Positions 30,746-44,526 of a stretch of DNA of 64,000 nt are shown here, in pieces; the first letter of the stretch is position 1, and each line of letters opens with the position of its first letter. A program made the position numbers and the translations under genes. The DNA lies in the NCBI GenBank assembly GCA_020796225.1, contig CM036767.1:25860100-25924099 (forward strand), read 5' to 3'. This DNA is from Arion vulgaris. Taxonomy: Eukaryota; Mollusca; Gastropoda; Stylommatophora; Arionidae. Below the pieces are notes generated by a model. The model saw nothing but the letters and a program-made list of their open reading frames with translations. It had not been told where the DNA came from and searched no databases.

Positions 30746-31127
30746 GCCCCCTCCCAGGTGACAGCTGATAAACCAGACAGTTAGCTTTAGTGTGTAGCTT
30801 GTATATATTTAGATAGTTTATTAGCAGACTGTAGGTTTGCAAGCCAAAGATACTCTCTAAGCAGATGGCAACACTAAAACGAGACATCGACGTAGAAAAA
30901 CCAATTGACGTAGTTGTGTTGTGACGGTCATTAGCAACATTTAGTAAACATGAGGAGACGAGCATACGCATTAGACCTGAACGGACGTATTTGTAAACAA
31001 CACCAGATTAGCGTAAATAAACATGAATCAGATCTAAGAAAACAGAGTTTGTATCATTAACATCATGCTTTTGACTTATTCTATCATCAGTCATGCTATA
31101 AAGAATGATAATTACTTACCATATAAT
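30746..31127. other. Probable 5' part of PLE-2 and spacer to satellite C
   Basis: No firm motif. A 95-codon minus-strand opening at 30684-30971 overlaps the PLE-2 edge but is not recognisable in itself. Confidence 0.35.
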
Positions 31128-34100
31128 GCAAGATTGAATCAATGAACTGGGAACTCATAACCAAAAAATCGATTGGATATCAAATGAAATGGGGAACTAA
31201 ACCATATAATGAAGATTGAATTCAATGAACTGGGAACTCAAACCATAGAATGCAAGATTGGATATCAAGAAATGGGGAAATCAAACCAAAAATGCAAGAT
31301 TGGATTCAATGAACTGGGGAAATCATAACCAAAATCAGATTGGGCTCAATGAACTGGGGAAATCATAACTATAGAATCTAGATTGGATATCAATGAACTG
31401 GGGAAATCATAACCATATAAAAAGATTGGATATCAATAACGGGGAACTCAAAAAAAAACAAAATTGGGAAAAAGATCGGGAACCCCAAAACCAAAAATAA
31501 AAGGGGGAAACAAGAATGGGAATCAAAACCATATAAAATGGGTATAAGGGAATGGGGAATATAAATAATAAGATTTGATGTCTGAATGGGAATTTAAACC
31601 TAGAATGCAAGATTGGATATTTAAAGAACTGGGGAAATCATAACCAAAAATGCAAGATTGGATATCAATGAACTGGGAACCATAACCATTAATGTAAAAT
31701 TGGATGTCAATGAACTGGGAACTCAAAACCCAAAAATGCAAAATTGGGTATTAATGAACTGGGGCTAAACCAAGAAGCAAGATTGGATATCAATGAACTG
31801 GGAACCCCAACCCTATAATGAAAATTGGGGTCAATGAACGGAACTCAAAACCAAGAAGAAGATTGGGAAATTTAAAGAATGGGAATCATAAACCATAGAA
31901 TGTAAAATTGGGTGTTCTGAATGGGGTTAATATAGAATGGATTGGGTATAATGAATGGAATTAAAATAAATGCAAGATTAATCAATGAACTGGGAACTCA
32001 TAACCCCCAAAAATGTAAGATTGGATCTCAAATGAAAGGGGAAATCATAACCATAGAATGCAAGATTGGGTTCAAGAACTGGGAACTCATAACCATAAAT
32101 GCAAGATTGGATACAATGAACTGGGAACTCTTAACCATAGAATGCAAAATTGGATATCAATGAACTGGGATTCTCCCTAGAATGAAAATTGGGTATCAAT
32201 GAACGGGGAAATCATAACCAAAAATGAAAATTGGAAATTAATGAACTGGGAACCAAAACCCCCAAAAAAAAAGGTGGAAAAAACGGGGAAACCCAAACCA
32301 AAAAAAAAACTAAATGGGGAATCATAACCCCAGAATGTAAGATTGGGTATCAATGAAATGGGAACTCATAACCAAAAATGCAAGATTGGATATTTCTGAA
32401 CTGGGAACTCATAACCATAGAATGCAAAATTATATTAATGAATAACTCATAACAAGAATGCAAGATTGGGTATCAATGAATAACTATAACCCTAGAATGC
32501 AAGATTGGATCTCAATGAACTGGGCTCATAACCATATAATGAAATTGGATTCCCAAAGAACTGGGGAAATCATAACCATAGAATCAAAATTGGGTATCAA
32601 TGAACTTGGGAAATCATAACCATAGAATCAAGATTGGATATCAAGAAAGGGGAAATCATAACCAAGAATGAAGATTGGATATCAATGAAATAACTCAAAC
32701 CAAGAATGCAAGATTGGGTATTACTGAATGGGGAAATCTAACCAAAAATGCAAGATTGGGAAAATGAACGGGGAAATCATAACCATATAATGCAAGATTG
32801 GGTATCAATGAATAACTCATAACCAATAATGCAAGATTGGGAAATTTGAACTGGGAACTCAAAACCCTAGAATGTAAGATTGGATATCAATGAACTGGGG
32901 AAATATAACCATAAATGAAGATTGGATATCAATGAACGGGGAAATCATAACCCTATAATGTAAAATTGGGTATCAAGAACGGGGAAATCAAAACCAAAAA
33001 TGCAAAATTGGGTATCAATGAATGGGGAAATCAAAAGATAGAAAGCAAGATTATATCAATGAAATGGGAACTCATAACCATAATAAGATTGGATATCAAT
33101 GAACTGGGGAAATCATAACCCAAAAATCTATATTGAATATTAATGAAAGGATTCAAAAAATTATAATGTAAGTTGGATTCTGAATGGGGAAATCATAACC
33201 ATATAATGCAAAATTTGGGTATAATGAACTGGGGAAATCATAACGAAAATCAAAATTCGATATCAATGAATGGGGAAATCATAACCATAGAATGCAAGTT
33301 TGGGTATTAATGAACTGGGAACTCAAAACCAAAAATGTAAGATTGAATCAATAATGGGGAAATCAAACCTATAATGCAAGATTGGGTATCAATGAACTGG
33401 GAACTCATCCCTAGAATGCAAGTTTGGGTCTCAATGAACTGGGGAAATCAAAACCCTAGAATGCAAGTTGGGTATCAATGAACTGGGGAAATCATAACCC
33501 TAGAATGCAAGTTTGGGTATCAATGAACTGGGAACTCATAACCATATAATGCAAGATTGGATATCAATGAACTGGGAAATCATAACCATAAATGCAAAAT
33601 TGGATCTAATGAACTGGGAAATCATAACCTATAATGCAAGATTGGATATTAATGAACTGGGAACTCATAACCATAGAATGCAAGATTGGGTATCAATGAA
33701 CCCGGGGAAATCAAACAAGAATGCAAGATTGAAAATGAACTGGGAAATCATAACCATCTAATAAAAAGGGTATCAATGAAAACTCATAACCATAGAATGC
33801 AAAATTGGGTCTCAATGAACTGGGGAAATCATAACCATAGAATGCAAGATTGGGTATCAATGAACTGGGAACCCCAAACCATAGAATGTAAGAGGGTATC
33901 AAAGAAATGATAACTCTAACCATATAATGCAAGATTGGATATCAATGAACTGGGGAAATCTAACCATCTAATGCAAATGGGTATCAATGAACTGGGAACT
34001 CATAACCATAGAAGCAGATTGGATCTCAATGAACTGGGGAAATCATAACCAAAAATTTAAAATTGATATTAATGAACTGGGGAAATCATAACCATAAAAG

Positions 34101-37100
34101 CAAGATTGGAAAAATGAACTGGGGAAATCATAACCATATAATGCAAAATTGGATATCAATGAATAACTCATAACCATAGAATGGGTTGGGTAAATGAACC
34201 GGGAAATCTCCAAGAAAAGATTTTTTAACAAAAAACCAAAACCCTAGAATGTAAAATTGGATATCAATGAACTGGGAACTCATAACCAAAAATGAAAAAT
34301 TTGGGTTCAATGAATGGGGAATCAAAATAGAATGGATTGGATATAAGAATGGGGAATCAAACCAAGAAAGTAAAATTGAATATCAATAACTGGGAACTCA
34401 TCACCAAAAATGCAAGATTGGGTATCAATGAACGGGGAAATCATAACATAGAATGTAGATTGAATATCAATGAACTGGGAACTCATGATATATAATCAAG
34501 TTTGGGTTTCAATGAACGAACTCATAACCAAGAATGCAAAATTGGATTCAATGAAATGGGGAATCATAACCCTGAATGCAGATTGGATATCAATGAATAA
34601 TCATAACCATATAATGCAATATTGGGTATCAATGAACTGGGATCTCAAAAATAAAAAGGGGGATCTCAAGAACAACCATAACCCTAGAATGAAAATTGAT
34701 TCAAGAACTTTGGGAACTCCAAAAATAGAATGTAAGATTGGGTAAATGAAATGGGAACTCATAACCATATAATGTAAAATTGATATCAATGAACTGGGAA
34801 ATTAACCATAGAATGGGAAAATTGATATTAAGAATGGGAATTTAAAATATAATGTAAGATTGATATTTGGGGCAACCAAACCAAGAATGCAAGATTGGGT
34901 CTCAATGAACGGGAATCAAACCATAGAATGAAATTGATTCAATGAACTGGGAACTCATAACCTATAATGCAATTTGGATATCAATGAACTGGGATCTCAT
35001 AACCTATAATGAAAATTGGATCTCAAAACAACTCAAACAAAAATCAAAATTGGGTAAATGAATGGGGAATCATAACCATATAATGTAAAATTGGGTATCA
35101 AGAACTTGGGAATCATAACCATATAATGCAAGATTGGATATCAATGAACTAAAATAAACCATAGAATGCAAGATTGAATTTGAACGGGAACTCAAAAAAT
35201 AATGCAAGATTGGGTCCAAGAACAACCCAAACATAGAATGCGATTGAATCAAATTGGGAACCCCAACCAAGAATGCAAAATTTGGGTCTCAAGAACGGGA
35301 ACTCATAACCATATAATGTAAAATTGGGTATCAATGAAATGGGGAAATCATAACCAAGAATCAAGATTGGATATCAATGAACTGGGAACTCAAAACCTAG
35401 AATGCAAGATTGGGTGTCAATGAACTGGGGAAATCATAACCATATAATCAGATTGAATATCAATGAAATGGGCTTTAAAACCCTATAATGCAAGATTGGG
35501 TGTCAATGAACGGGGCTCATAACCATAGAATGTAAAATTGGGTCTCAATGAACTGGGGAAATCAAACCAATAATGAAATTGGATCTCAATGAAATGGGGA
35601 AATCATAACATAAATGAAAAATTGGGTATCAATGAACTGGGAACCTAACTATAATTAAAATTTAATAATTAATCTAACCATAGAATGTAAAATTGGATTA
35701 ATGAATAACTCATAACCATATAATTAAATTGGATATCAATGAATGGGAACTCATAACCATAGAATGTAAGATTGAATAATGAACTTGGGAAATCTAACCA
35801 TAGAATGCAAGATTGGATATCAATGAAATGGGGAAATCATAACCATATAATGCAAGATTGGGTATTAATGAATGGGGAAATCATAACATATAATGCAAGA
35901 TTGGGTATCAAAAAACTGGGGAAACCAAAAATATTCAAGATTGGGTATCAAAAAACTGGGAACTCATAACCATATAATGCAAAATTGGGTATTTGAACTG
36001 GGAACTATAACCTATAATGAAGATTGAATATCAATGAATGGGGAAATCATAACCATATAATGTAAGATTGATATAAGAAAAGTCATAACCATAAAAAGAT
36101 TGGGAAACAATGAACTGGGAACTCATAACCATAAATCAAGATTGGATATCAATGAACTGGGAACTCAAAAATATAATGCAAGTTTGGGTTCAATGAACTG
36201 GGGAAATCATAACTATAATGGTTTGGGTATCAATGAACTTGGAACTCATAACCATATAATGCAAAATTGGAAACAAGAAATGGGGAAATCAAAAAAATAA
36301 TGGATTGGATATCAATGAAATGGGAACTCATAACCTTAATAAAATTGGGAAACAATGAATGGGGAAATCAAACAAGAATGAAGATTGGAATTTAAAGAAA
36401 GGGGAAATCAAAAATTTTAATGAGGATTGGATATCAATGAAAGGGGAAATCATAACCATAAATAAAATTGGGTCTAATGAACTGGGGGAAATCATAACCA
36501 TAGAATGTAAGATTGGGTATCAATGAATAACTCAACCAATTAACAATTTGATATCAATGAACTGGGATCCAAACCAAAAATTAAATTGGGTCTCAATGAA
36601 CTGGGGAAATCATAACCATAGAATAAGATTGGATCTCAATGAACTGGGGAAATCATAACCGAATGTAAAATTTGGGTCTCAATGAAATGGGGAAATCATA
36701 ACCCTATAATGTAAAATTGGAAAAATGAAATGGGGGAATCAAACCCTTTTAAGATTATATTTGAACGGAACTCATAACCAAAAATGCAAGATTGGGTTTT
36801 GCTGGGGAATCTAACCATATAATGCAAGATTGGATATCAATGAAATGGGGAAATATAACCCTTAATGTAAAATTGGTATCAATGAACGGGGAAATCATAA
36901 CCCCATAATGAAATTGGAACAATGAACGGGAAAATCAAACCATATAATGTAAGATTGATTTGGGAAATGGGAAATCTAAACCATAGAATGCAAGAGGGGT
37001 CTCAAAATGGGGAAACCCCCAAACCCTTTTAATAAAATTGGGTATAATGAATTGGGGAAATAAACCAAAAAGGGATTGGAACAATGAATGGGAATAAATA

Positions 37101-39850
37101 AATGAAGATTGATAAAAATGGGGAATATAAACCCCCCTAATGAAAATTGGGAAACAATGAACTGGGGAAATCAAACCATAGAATGCAAGATTGGATCTCA
37201 ATGAACTGGGGAAACCCAAACCAAAAATGCAAGATTGATATCAATGAACTGGGAAACTCAAACCATAGAATGTAAAATTGGAATTAATGAACTAAAATCA
37301 TAACCTTTAAGATTGGGTATCAAAACTGGGAACTCATAACCATAGAATGCAAGATTGATATCAAGAACGGGGAACTCATAACCATATAATAAAATTGGAT
37401 ATCAAAAATGGGAACTCTAACCCTAGAATGTGATTGGATATCAATGAACTGGGAACTCAAACCTATAATGTAAGATTGGGAAATTTAAAATGGGGAAATA
37501 TAACCAGAATGAAAATTGAAAAAATGAACGGGGAAACCCAAAACCCCAAAACCAAATTGATATCTGAACTGGGAACTCATAACCAAGAATGTAAATTGGG
37601 TCTCAATGAACTGGGAACTCATAACCATATAATGTAAGATTGGATATCAAAGAATTTTGGGAATCAAAAAATAATTAAAAAAGGGGTAGAATGGGGAATC
37701 ATAACATGAATAAAATTTGGGTTCAAGAATAATAAAATATAATGAAAATTGATTAAAGAAAGGGGAATCATAACCCTATAATGTAAAATTGGATATTAAT
37801 GAACGGGAACTCATAACCCTGAATGTAAGATTGGAATCAATGAATGGGAACTCATAACCAATAATGCAAGATTGAAAATTTTAACAACTCAAACAAAATG
37901 AAAAGGGGAAAAATCTGAACTAACCAAAAAAAGAAAATTGGATATCAATGAATAAAATCTAAAAAAATGCAGATTGGGTATCAATGAACGGGGAAATCAT
38001 AACCATATAATGTAAAATTGATCTCAATGAACTGGGGAATATAACCAATAATGTAAAATTGGATCTCAATGAACTGGGAAATCATAACCAAGAATGAAAA
38101 TTGGATATCAATGAACTGGGGAAATCATAACCGTATAATGTAAAATTGGGTCTCAATGAACTTGGAACTCATAACCAAATTTTTTAAGATTATCCAATGA
38201 ACGGGGAAACCCATAACCATAGAATGCAAAATTGGATCTCTGAACTGGGAAATCAAACCCTATAATGTAAGATTGGGTCTCAATGAACTTGGAACTCATA
38301 ACAATATAATGTAAGATTGATCTCAATGAACGGGGAAATCATAACCATAGAATGGTTTAATATTAATGAACTGGGAACTCATAACCATATAATCAAAGGG
38401 TTTGGAAAAATGAACTGGGAACCCCAACATAGAATTTAAAATTGGGTATCAATGAAATGGGGAAATCATAACATAGAATGTAAGATTGAATATCAATGAA
38501 TGGGGAAATCATAACCATAGAATGTAAGATTGGATCTCAATGAACTGGGAACTCATAACCATAGAATGCAAGATTGGATATCAATGAACTGGGGAATATA
38601 AAACTAATGTAAAATTGGATATCAATGAACTGGGAACTATAACCATAGAATGCAAAATTGGATATCAATGAACTGGGAATCATAAATAGAATGCAAATTG
38701 GAACAATGAATGGGGAAATCATAAAACCCCTAGAATGAAGATTGAATATCAATGAACTGGGGAAATCAACCATATAATGAAGATTGGGAAACAATGAACG
38801 GGGAATCTAACCATAGAATGCAAGATTGGATATCAATGAACTGGGAACTCAAACCAAGAATGTAAATTGGATATCAATGAACTGGGAACTCTAACCATAG
38901 AAGAAATTGGGCCAAAGAATAACCATAACCATAGAATGTAAGATTGAATTTAAGAAATGGGAAATCATAACCATAGAATGTAAGATTGGGTATCAATGAA
39001 CTGGGAAATCATAACCATAGAATGTAAAATTGATATCAATGAACGGGGAAATCATAACCATATAATGAAGATTGGGTATCAATGAACTGGGAACTCATAA
39101 CCATGAAAAGTGATTGAATATTAATGAACTGGGGAAATTTTAACCCTAGAATGTAAGATTGATATCAATGAACGGGGAAATCATAACCATAGAATGTAAA
39201 AATTGAATATCAATGCTGGGGAAATCATAACCATAGAATGCAAGATTGGATATTAATGAACTGGGGAAATCATAACCATAGAATTAAAATTGGATATTAA
39301 TGAACTGGGAACTCATAACCATAGAAAAAGATTGGATCTCAATGAACTGGGGCTTAACCAAAAATGCAAGATTGGATCTCAAGAACTGGGAACTCTAACC
39401 ATGAATGCAAGATTGATATCAAGAACTGGGGAACTCCCATATAATGCAAGATTGGTATAATGAACTGGGAACTCAAAACCTTTTGAAAATTGGATCTCAA
39501 TGAACTGGGAACCATAACCATAGAATGTAAAATTGGATCTCAATGAACGGGGGAAATCTAACCATGAATGCAAGTTTGGGTCTCAATGAATAACTATAAC
39601 CATAGAATTAAGATTGATATCAATGAATAAAACCCTAACCATTAAAAGCAAAATTGATCTCTGAACGGGGGAATCATAACCATAGAATGTAAGATTGATA
39701 TCAATGAACTGGGAACTCATAACCCCTAATCAAAAAGGGGTCTCAATGAACAAAAACCCAAACCCTAGAATGAAGATTGGGTTCAAAGAAGGGGAAATAT
39801 AACCCTAGAATGAAGATTGAATCAAAAAATGGGAAAATTAATTAAAATTT
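31128..39850 (+). repeat. Satellite C, about 44-bp units, highly irregular
   Basis: Roughly 195 to 200 units in 8.7 kb. The unit runs ATAACCATAGAATGCAAGAT, then TGG(G/A)TATCAATGAACTGG, then GAACTC or GGAAATC. Variants with ATTGATATCAAT have a perfect 12-bp palindrome; the commoner ATTGGATATCAAT is one base off. Unit lengths vary by missing one to four bases at many places and by swollen or collapsed A and G runs. Short open frames throughout are chance. Confidence 0.93.
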
Positions 39851-40339
39851 GAAAAATGTCAACGAAAAAGACCCTTCAACAAAACAACATCAGCCCGAAT
39901 AGAACAAGGGGGAAAAAAATACAATGGACAAACAGAACATCATCGGGTTTATAATGTCCTTCAATACTTTAAAAATCAGGAATCTATAACAGAAAAGGGG
40001 GAAACTTGGATTAAAAAACTGTCCCGGGAAATTTAGAGGTGTTCTTGGGGGGAAAAAGCAAACGAAAAGTAGGACTACCAAGATTGTTTAGTTTAAGGTT
40101 TTGGGGGCATATAAAAATTTTGCCCCAAAAACACGACCCAGAGTTTTACCGTAAACTTTTTTAAAAGCCCAATGACTTAAACCCCCCTATTAAAGAAAGG
40201 GACACGTAGAACTTGTTTTATAAAACGAGTGTCATGCAGTTGGTTATGACCTTCCTGAAGGTTAGGTCTTTCTACAGACGACTATAGCTCCGCCTTCTCG
40301 GCGGTTTGATAACAATGTCATCACGTCGACAGGTGTGAT
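39851..40339. other. Interval between satellite C and PLE relic
   Basis: AT-rich with many G and A homopolymers. No gene recognised; sequence quality looks low up to about 40200. Confidence 0.4.
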
Positions 40340-40660
40340 AGAGCAGAAACTCAGACCGTGACAGTTAGAACGCCCCAGGCGTTTGAGGTGGAGCAGTCCA
40401 ATGTCATGTAACGTATTTTGATGTAGAGATCAAGAGCGTTAGAGACACCAGGTTTAGGTGTCCAATCATGTTTACGAGTTGAATATTTAGAAAACATACT
40501 CGTGTCAAAACATTGGTCAGAGTCAACCTGGTTCTGAAAATGAAATTTCAGTCGCAAACCACGGTAAAAACGATTTACATCTTGAAGAGTGGAGTAATGG
40601 TCAATGGTGGGTCGAAGAGAATGCTGAATGATGTGACGTAAAGAAACGTTCTTGACAAAA
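40340..40660 (-). pseudogene. PLE N-terminal region remnant
   Basis: Minus-strand reading HYSTLQDVNRFYRGLRLKFH, FDTSMFSKYSTRKHDWTPKP and GVSNALDLYIKI. The FYR.LRLK.+F block followed by W.PK.......LD.Y is what I know from the region before the RT in Penelope-like proteins. No RT follows, and the reading fades near the 40340 end. It may belong to the same lineage as PLE-1 to PLE-4, whose N-termini are missing here. Confidence 0.5.
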
Positions 40661-40720
40661 GATGTTTATATATCACAATAAGAATGCTCAAAATGACCAA
40701 AAAGAGCGATCTCATGAGAT

Positions 40721-41651
40721 AATCACCATCACTAGTGAATGAGCAAATAGAATCACCATCACTAGTGAATGAGCAAATAGAATCACCATCACTAGTGAAT
40801 GAGCAAATAGAATCACCATCACTAGTGAATGAACAAATAGAATCACCATCACTAGTGAATGAACAAATAGAATCACTGTAACTAGTGAATGAACAAATAG
40901 AATCACCATCACTAGTGAATGAACAAATAGAATCACCATCACTAGTGAATGAACAAATAGAATCACCATCACTAATGAATGAGCAAATAGAATCACCATC
41001 ACTAGTGAATGAACAAATAGAATCACTGTAACTAGTGAATGAACAAATAGAATCACCATCACTAGTGAATGAGCAAATAGAATCACCATCACTAGTGAAT
41101 GAACAAATAGAATCACCATCACTAGTGAATGAACAAATAGAATAACCATCACTAGTGAATGAACAAATAGAATCACCATCACTAGTGAATGAACAAATAG
41201 AATCACCATCACTAGTGAATGAACAAATTGAATCACCATCACTAATGAATGAGCAAATAGAATCACCATCACTAGTGAATGAACAAATAGAATCACTGTA
41301 ACTAGTGAATGAACAAATAGAATCACCATCACTAGTGAATGAACAAATAGAATCACCATCACTAGTGAATGAACAAATAGAATCACCATCACTAGTGAAT
41401 GAACAAATAGAATCACCATCACTAGTGAATGAACAAATAGAATCACCATTACTAGTGAATGAACAAATAGAATCACTGTAACTAGTGAATGAACAAATAG
41501 AATCACCATCACTAGTGAATGAACAAATAGAATCACCATCACTAGTGAATGAACAAATAGAATCACCATCACTAGTGAATGAACAAATAGAATCACCATC
41601 ACTAGTGAATGAACAAATAGAATCACCATCACTAGTGAATGAACAAATAGA
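40721..41651 (+). repeat. Satellite D, 31 units of 30 bp
   Basis: Very regular 30-bp units: AATCACCATCACTAGTGAAT followed by GARCAAATAG. The core TCACTAGTGA is a perfect 10-bp palindrome. Variants with AATCACTGTAAC occur at 40871, 41021, 41291 and 41471, and ACTAATGAAT at 40971 and 41241. The 10-codon unit leaves minus-strand frames open, giving a hydrophobic pseudo-protein without meaning. Confidence 0.97.
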
Positions 41652-41991
41652 AGAAGAATGGAGATAAACAATAGGTTAAACTAGGTAAATGCGATTTGGT
41701 GATGAAATGTGCAGAGTGGCAGAAATAATATTTCAATTGTTTTGTGTAGACTTGTGCCACGATGAAAGAATTTAGTTGTCAATTTATAAAAGCCGTTTAT
41801 AGATTTTTGAAAGCAATTGTTATTTTGTCACGGACATATATATCGAACTTCAAAGTCAGACAGAACAGCATCGAAGTTAGACAGAGCAGCCTCGAAGTTA
41901 GTCAGAGCAGACCCAGAGAGAATAACCGGAGAGCTGACCGGATAATAAACATATTAGTCTCGAAGAAACACTGAGAGAGAAGGTAGACAAG
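41652..41991. other. Spacer between satellites D and E with 21-bp triplet repeat
   Basis: Three 21-bp units (CGAAGTTAGACAGAGCAGCC type) lie at 41851-41913. No gene recognised. Confidence 0.6.
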
Positions 41992-42839
41992 GAGACTAGA
42001 CGGAGAGAAGTATCATTGTCTAGTAGGTCGTGTAGCGAATACTAGATGGAGAGAAGTATCATTGTCTAGTAGGTCGTCTGGCGGAGACTAGATGGAGAGA
42101 AGTATCATTGTCTAGTAGGTCGTGTAGCGGAGACTAGACGGAGAGAAGTATCATTGTCTAGTAGGACGTGTTGCGGAGACTAGACGGAGAGAAGTATCAT
42201 TGTATAGTAGGTCGTCTGGCGGAGACTAGACGGAGAGAAGTATCATTGTCTAGTAGGTCGTGTAGCGGAGACTAGACGGAGAGAAGTATCATTGTATAGT
42301 AGGTCGTCTGGCGGAGACTAGAGGAGAGAAGTATTATTGTCTAGTAGGTCGTGCAGCGAGACTAGACGGAGAAGTATCATAGTATAGTAGGTCGTCTGGC
42401 GGAGACTAGACGGAGAGAAGTATCATTGTCTAGTAGGTCGTGTAGCGGAGACTAGACGGAGAGAAGTATCATTGTCTAGTAGGACGTTTGCGAGACTAGA
42501 CGGAGAGAAGTATCATTGTCTAGTAGGACGTGTTTGGGAGACTAGACGGAGAGAAGTATCATAGTATAGTAGGTCGTCTGGCGGAGACTAGATGGAGAGA
42601 AGTATCATTGTCTAATAGGTCGTCTGGCGGAGACTAGACGGAGAGAAGTATCATTGTCTAGTAGAACGTCTGGCGGAGACTAGACGGAGAGAAGTATCAT
42701 TGTCTAGTAGGTCGTGTAGCGGAGACTAGACGGAGAGAAGTATCATTGATTGTAGGTCGTCGGCGGAGACTAGACGGAGAGAAGTATCATTGTCTAGTAG
42801 GTCGTGGCGAGACTAGATGGAGAGAAGTATCATTGTCTA

Positions 42840-43500
42840 GTAGGACGTGTTGCGGAGACTAGACGGAGAGAAGTATCATAGTATAGTAGGTCGTCTTGCG
42901 GAGACTAGACGGAGAGAAGTATCATTGTCTAGTAGGTCGTGTAGCGGAGACTAGACGGAGAGAAGTATCATTTTCTAGTAGGTCGTGTAGCGGAGACTAG
43001 ACGGAGAGAAGTATCATAGTATAGTAGGTCGTCTGGCGGAGACTAGACGGAGAGAAGTATCATTGTCTAGTAGGACGTGTAGCGGAGACTAGACAGAGAG
43101 AAGTATCATTGTATAGTAGGTCGTGTAGCGGAGACTAGACGGAGAGAAGTATCATTGTCTAGTAGGTCGTGTAGCGAGACTAGACGGAGAGAAATCATTG
43201 TCTAGTAGGACGTGTTGCGAGACTAGACGGAGAGAAGTATCATAGTATAGTAGGTCGTCTGGCGGAGACTTGATGGAGAGAAGTATCATTGTCTAGTAGG
43301 TCGTGTAGCGGAGACTAGACGGAGAGAAGTATCATTGTCTAGTAGGACGTGTTGCGGAGACTAGACGGAGAGAAGTATCATTGTATAGTAGGTCGTCTGG
43401 CGGAGACTAGACGGAGAGAAGTATCATTGTCTAGTAGGTCGTGTAGCGGAGACTAGACGGAGAGAAGTATCATAGTATAGTAGGTCGTCTGGCGGAGACT
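42840..43500 (+). repeat. Satellite E block duplicated at 46130-46790
   Basis: The same order of unusual variants occurs in both: a CTTGCG unit, CATTTTCTAGTAGG (42969 and 46254), ACTAGACAGAG, and GACTTGATGG (43266 and 46555). The offset is about 3.29 kb, close to 71-72 units. Confidence 0.75.
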
Positions 43501-43838
43501 AGACGGAGAGAAGTATCATTGTCTAGTAGGTCGTGGCAGGAGACTAGACGGAGAGAGTATCATTGTCTAGTAGGACGTGTTGCGAGACTAGACGGAGAGA
43601 AGTATCATAGTATAGTAGGTCGTCTGGCGGAGACTAGACGGAGAGAAGTATCATTGTCTAGTAGGTCGTGTAGCGGAGACTAGACGGAGAGAAGTATCAT
43701 TGTCTAGTAGGACGTGTTGCGGAGACTAGACGGAGAGAAGTATCATTGTCTAGTAGGACGTGTTGCGGAGACTAGACGGAGAAAGCTATCATAGTATAGT
43801 AGGTCGTCTGGCAGAACTAGATGGAGAGAAGTATCATT

Positions 43839-44526
43839 GTCTAATAGGTCGTCTGGCGGAGACTAGACGGAGAGAAGTATCATTGTCTAGTAGAACGTCT
43901 GGCGGAGACTAGACGGAGAGAAGTATCATTGTCTAGTAGGACGTGTAGCGGAGACTAGACGGAGAGAAGTATCATTGTATAGTAGGTCGTGTAGCGGAGA
44001 CTAGACGGAGAGAAGTATCATTGTCTAGTAGGTCGTGTAGCGGAGACTAGACGGAGAGAAGTATCATTGTCTAGTAGGACGTGTTGCGGAGACTAGACGG
44101 AGAGAAGTATCATAGTATAGTAGGTCGTCTGGCGGAGACTAGACGGAGAGAAGTATCATTGTCTAGTAGGTCGTGTAGCGGAGACTAGACGGAGAGAAGT
44201 ATCATTGTCTAGTAGCGTCTGAGAGAGACTAGACGGAGAGAAGTATCATTGTCTAGTAGGACGTGTTGCGGAGACTAGACGGAGAGAAGTATCATAGTAT
44301 AGTAGGTCGTCTGGCGGAGACTAGACGGAGAGAAGTATCATTGTCTAGTAGGTCGTGTAGCGGAGACTAGACTGAGAGAAGTATCATTGTCTAGTAGGAC
44401 GTTGCTGGAGACTAGACGGAGAGAAGTATCATTGTCTAGTAGGACGTGTTGCGGAGACTAGACGGAGAGAAGTATCATAGTATAGTAGGTCGTCTGGCGG
44501 AGACTAGATGGAGAGAAGTATCATTG
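43839..44526 (+). repeat. Satellite E 15-unit higher-order block, copy 1
   Basis: From one GTCTAATAGG marker to the next is 687 bp. The 15 variant types in between match, in order, those of 48723-49409. Confidence 0.75.

Larger units (their letters stand above)
27889..31000 (-). mobile_element. PLE-2, minus-strand Penelope-like element, interrupted
   Basis: The element's 3' end is at about 27889 and its 5' part extends to at least 30745, probably near 31000. Coding runs on the minus strand. PLE-3 (29305-30387) is nested within it, with TATAGTCCACACT repeated on both sides. Rejoined, the RT order is LFLLDVCSLYTSITH (motif A, 30640 region), FFEQISGVAMGTRMGPSYA, LEHLVWTI and then YDGPLPSVYHRYIDD. 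It retains more of the RT than PLE-1 but is coding-dead. Confidence 0.88.

Noticed and set aside
40712..41671. A 319-codon hydrophobic open frame on the minus strand
   Set aside because: Product of the 30-bp satellite D; the apparent membrane protein is a 10-residue repeat caused by unit length.
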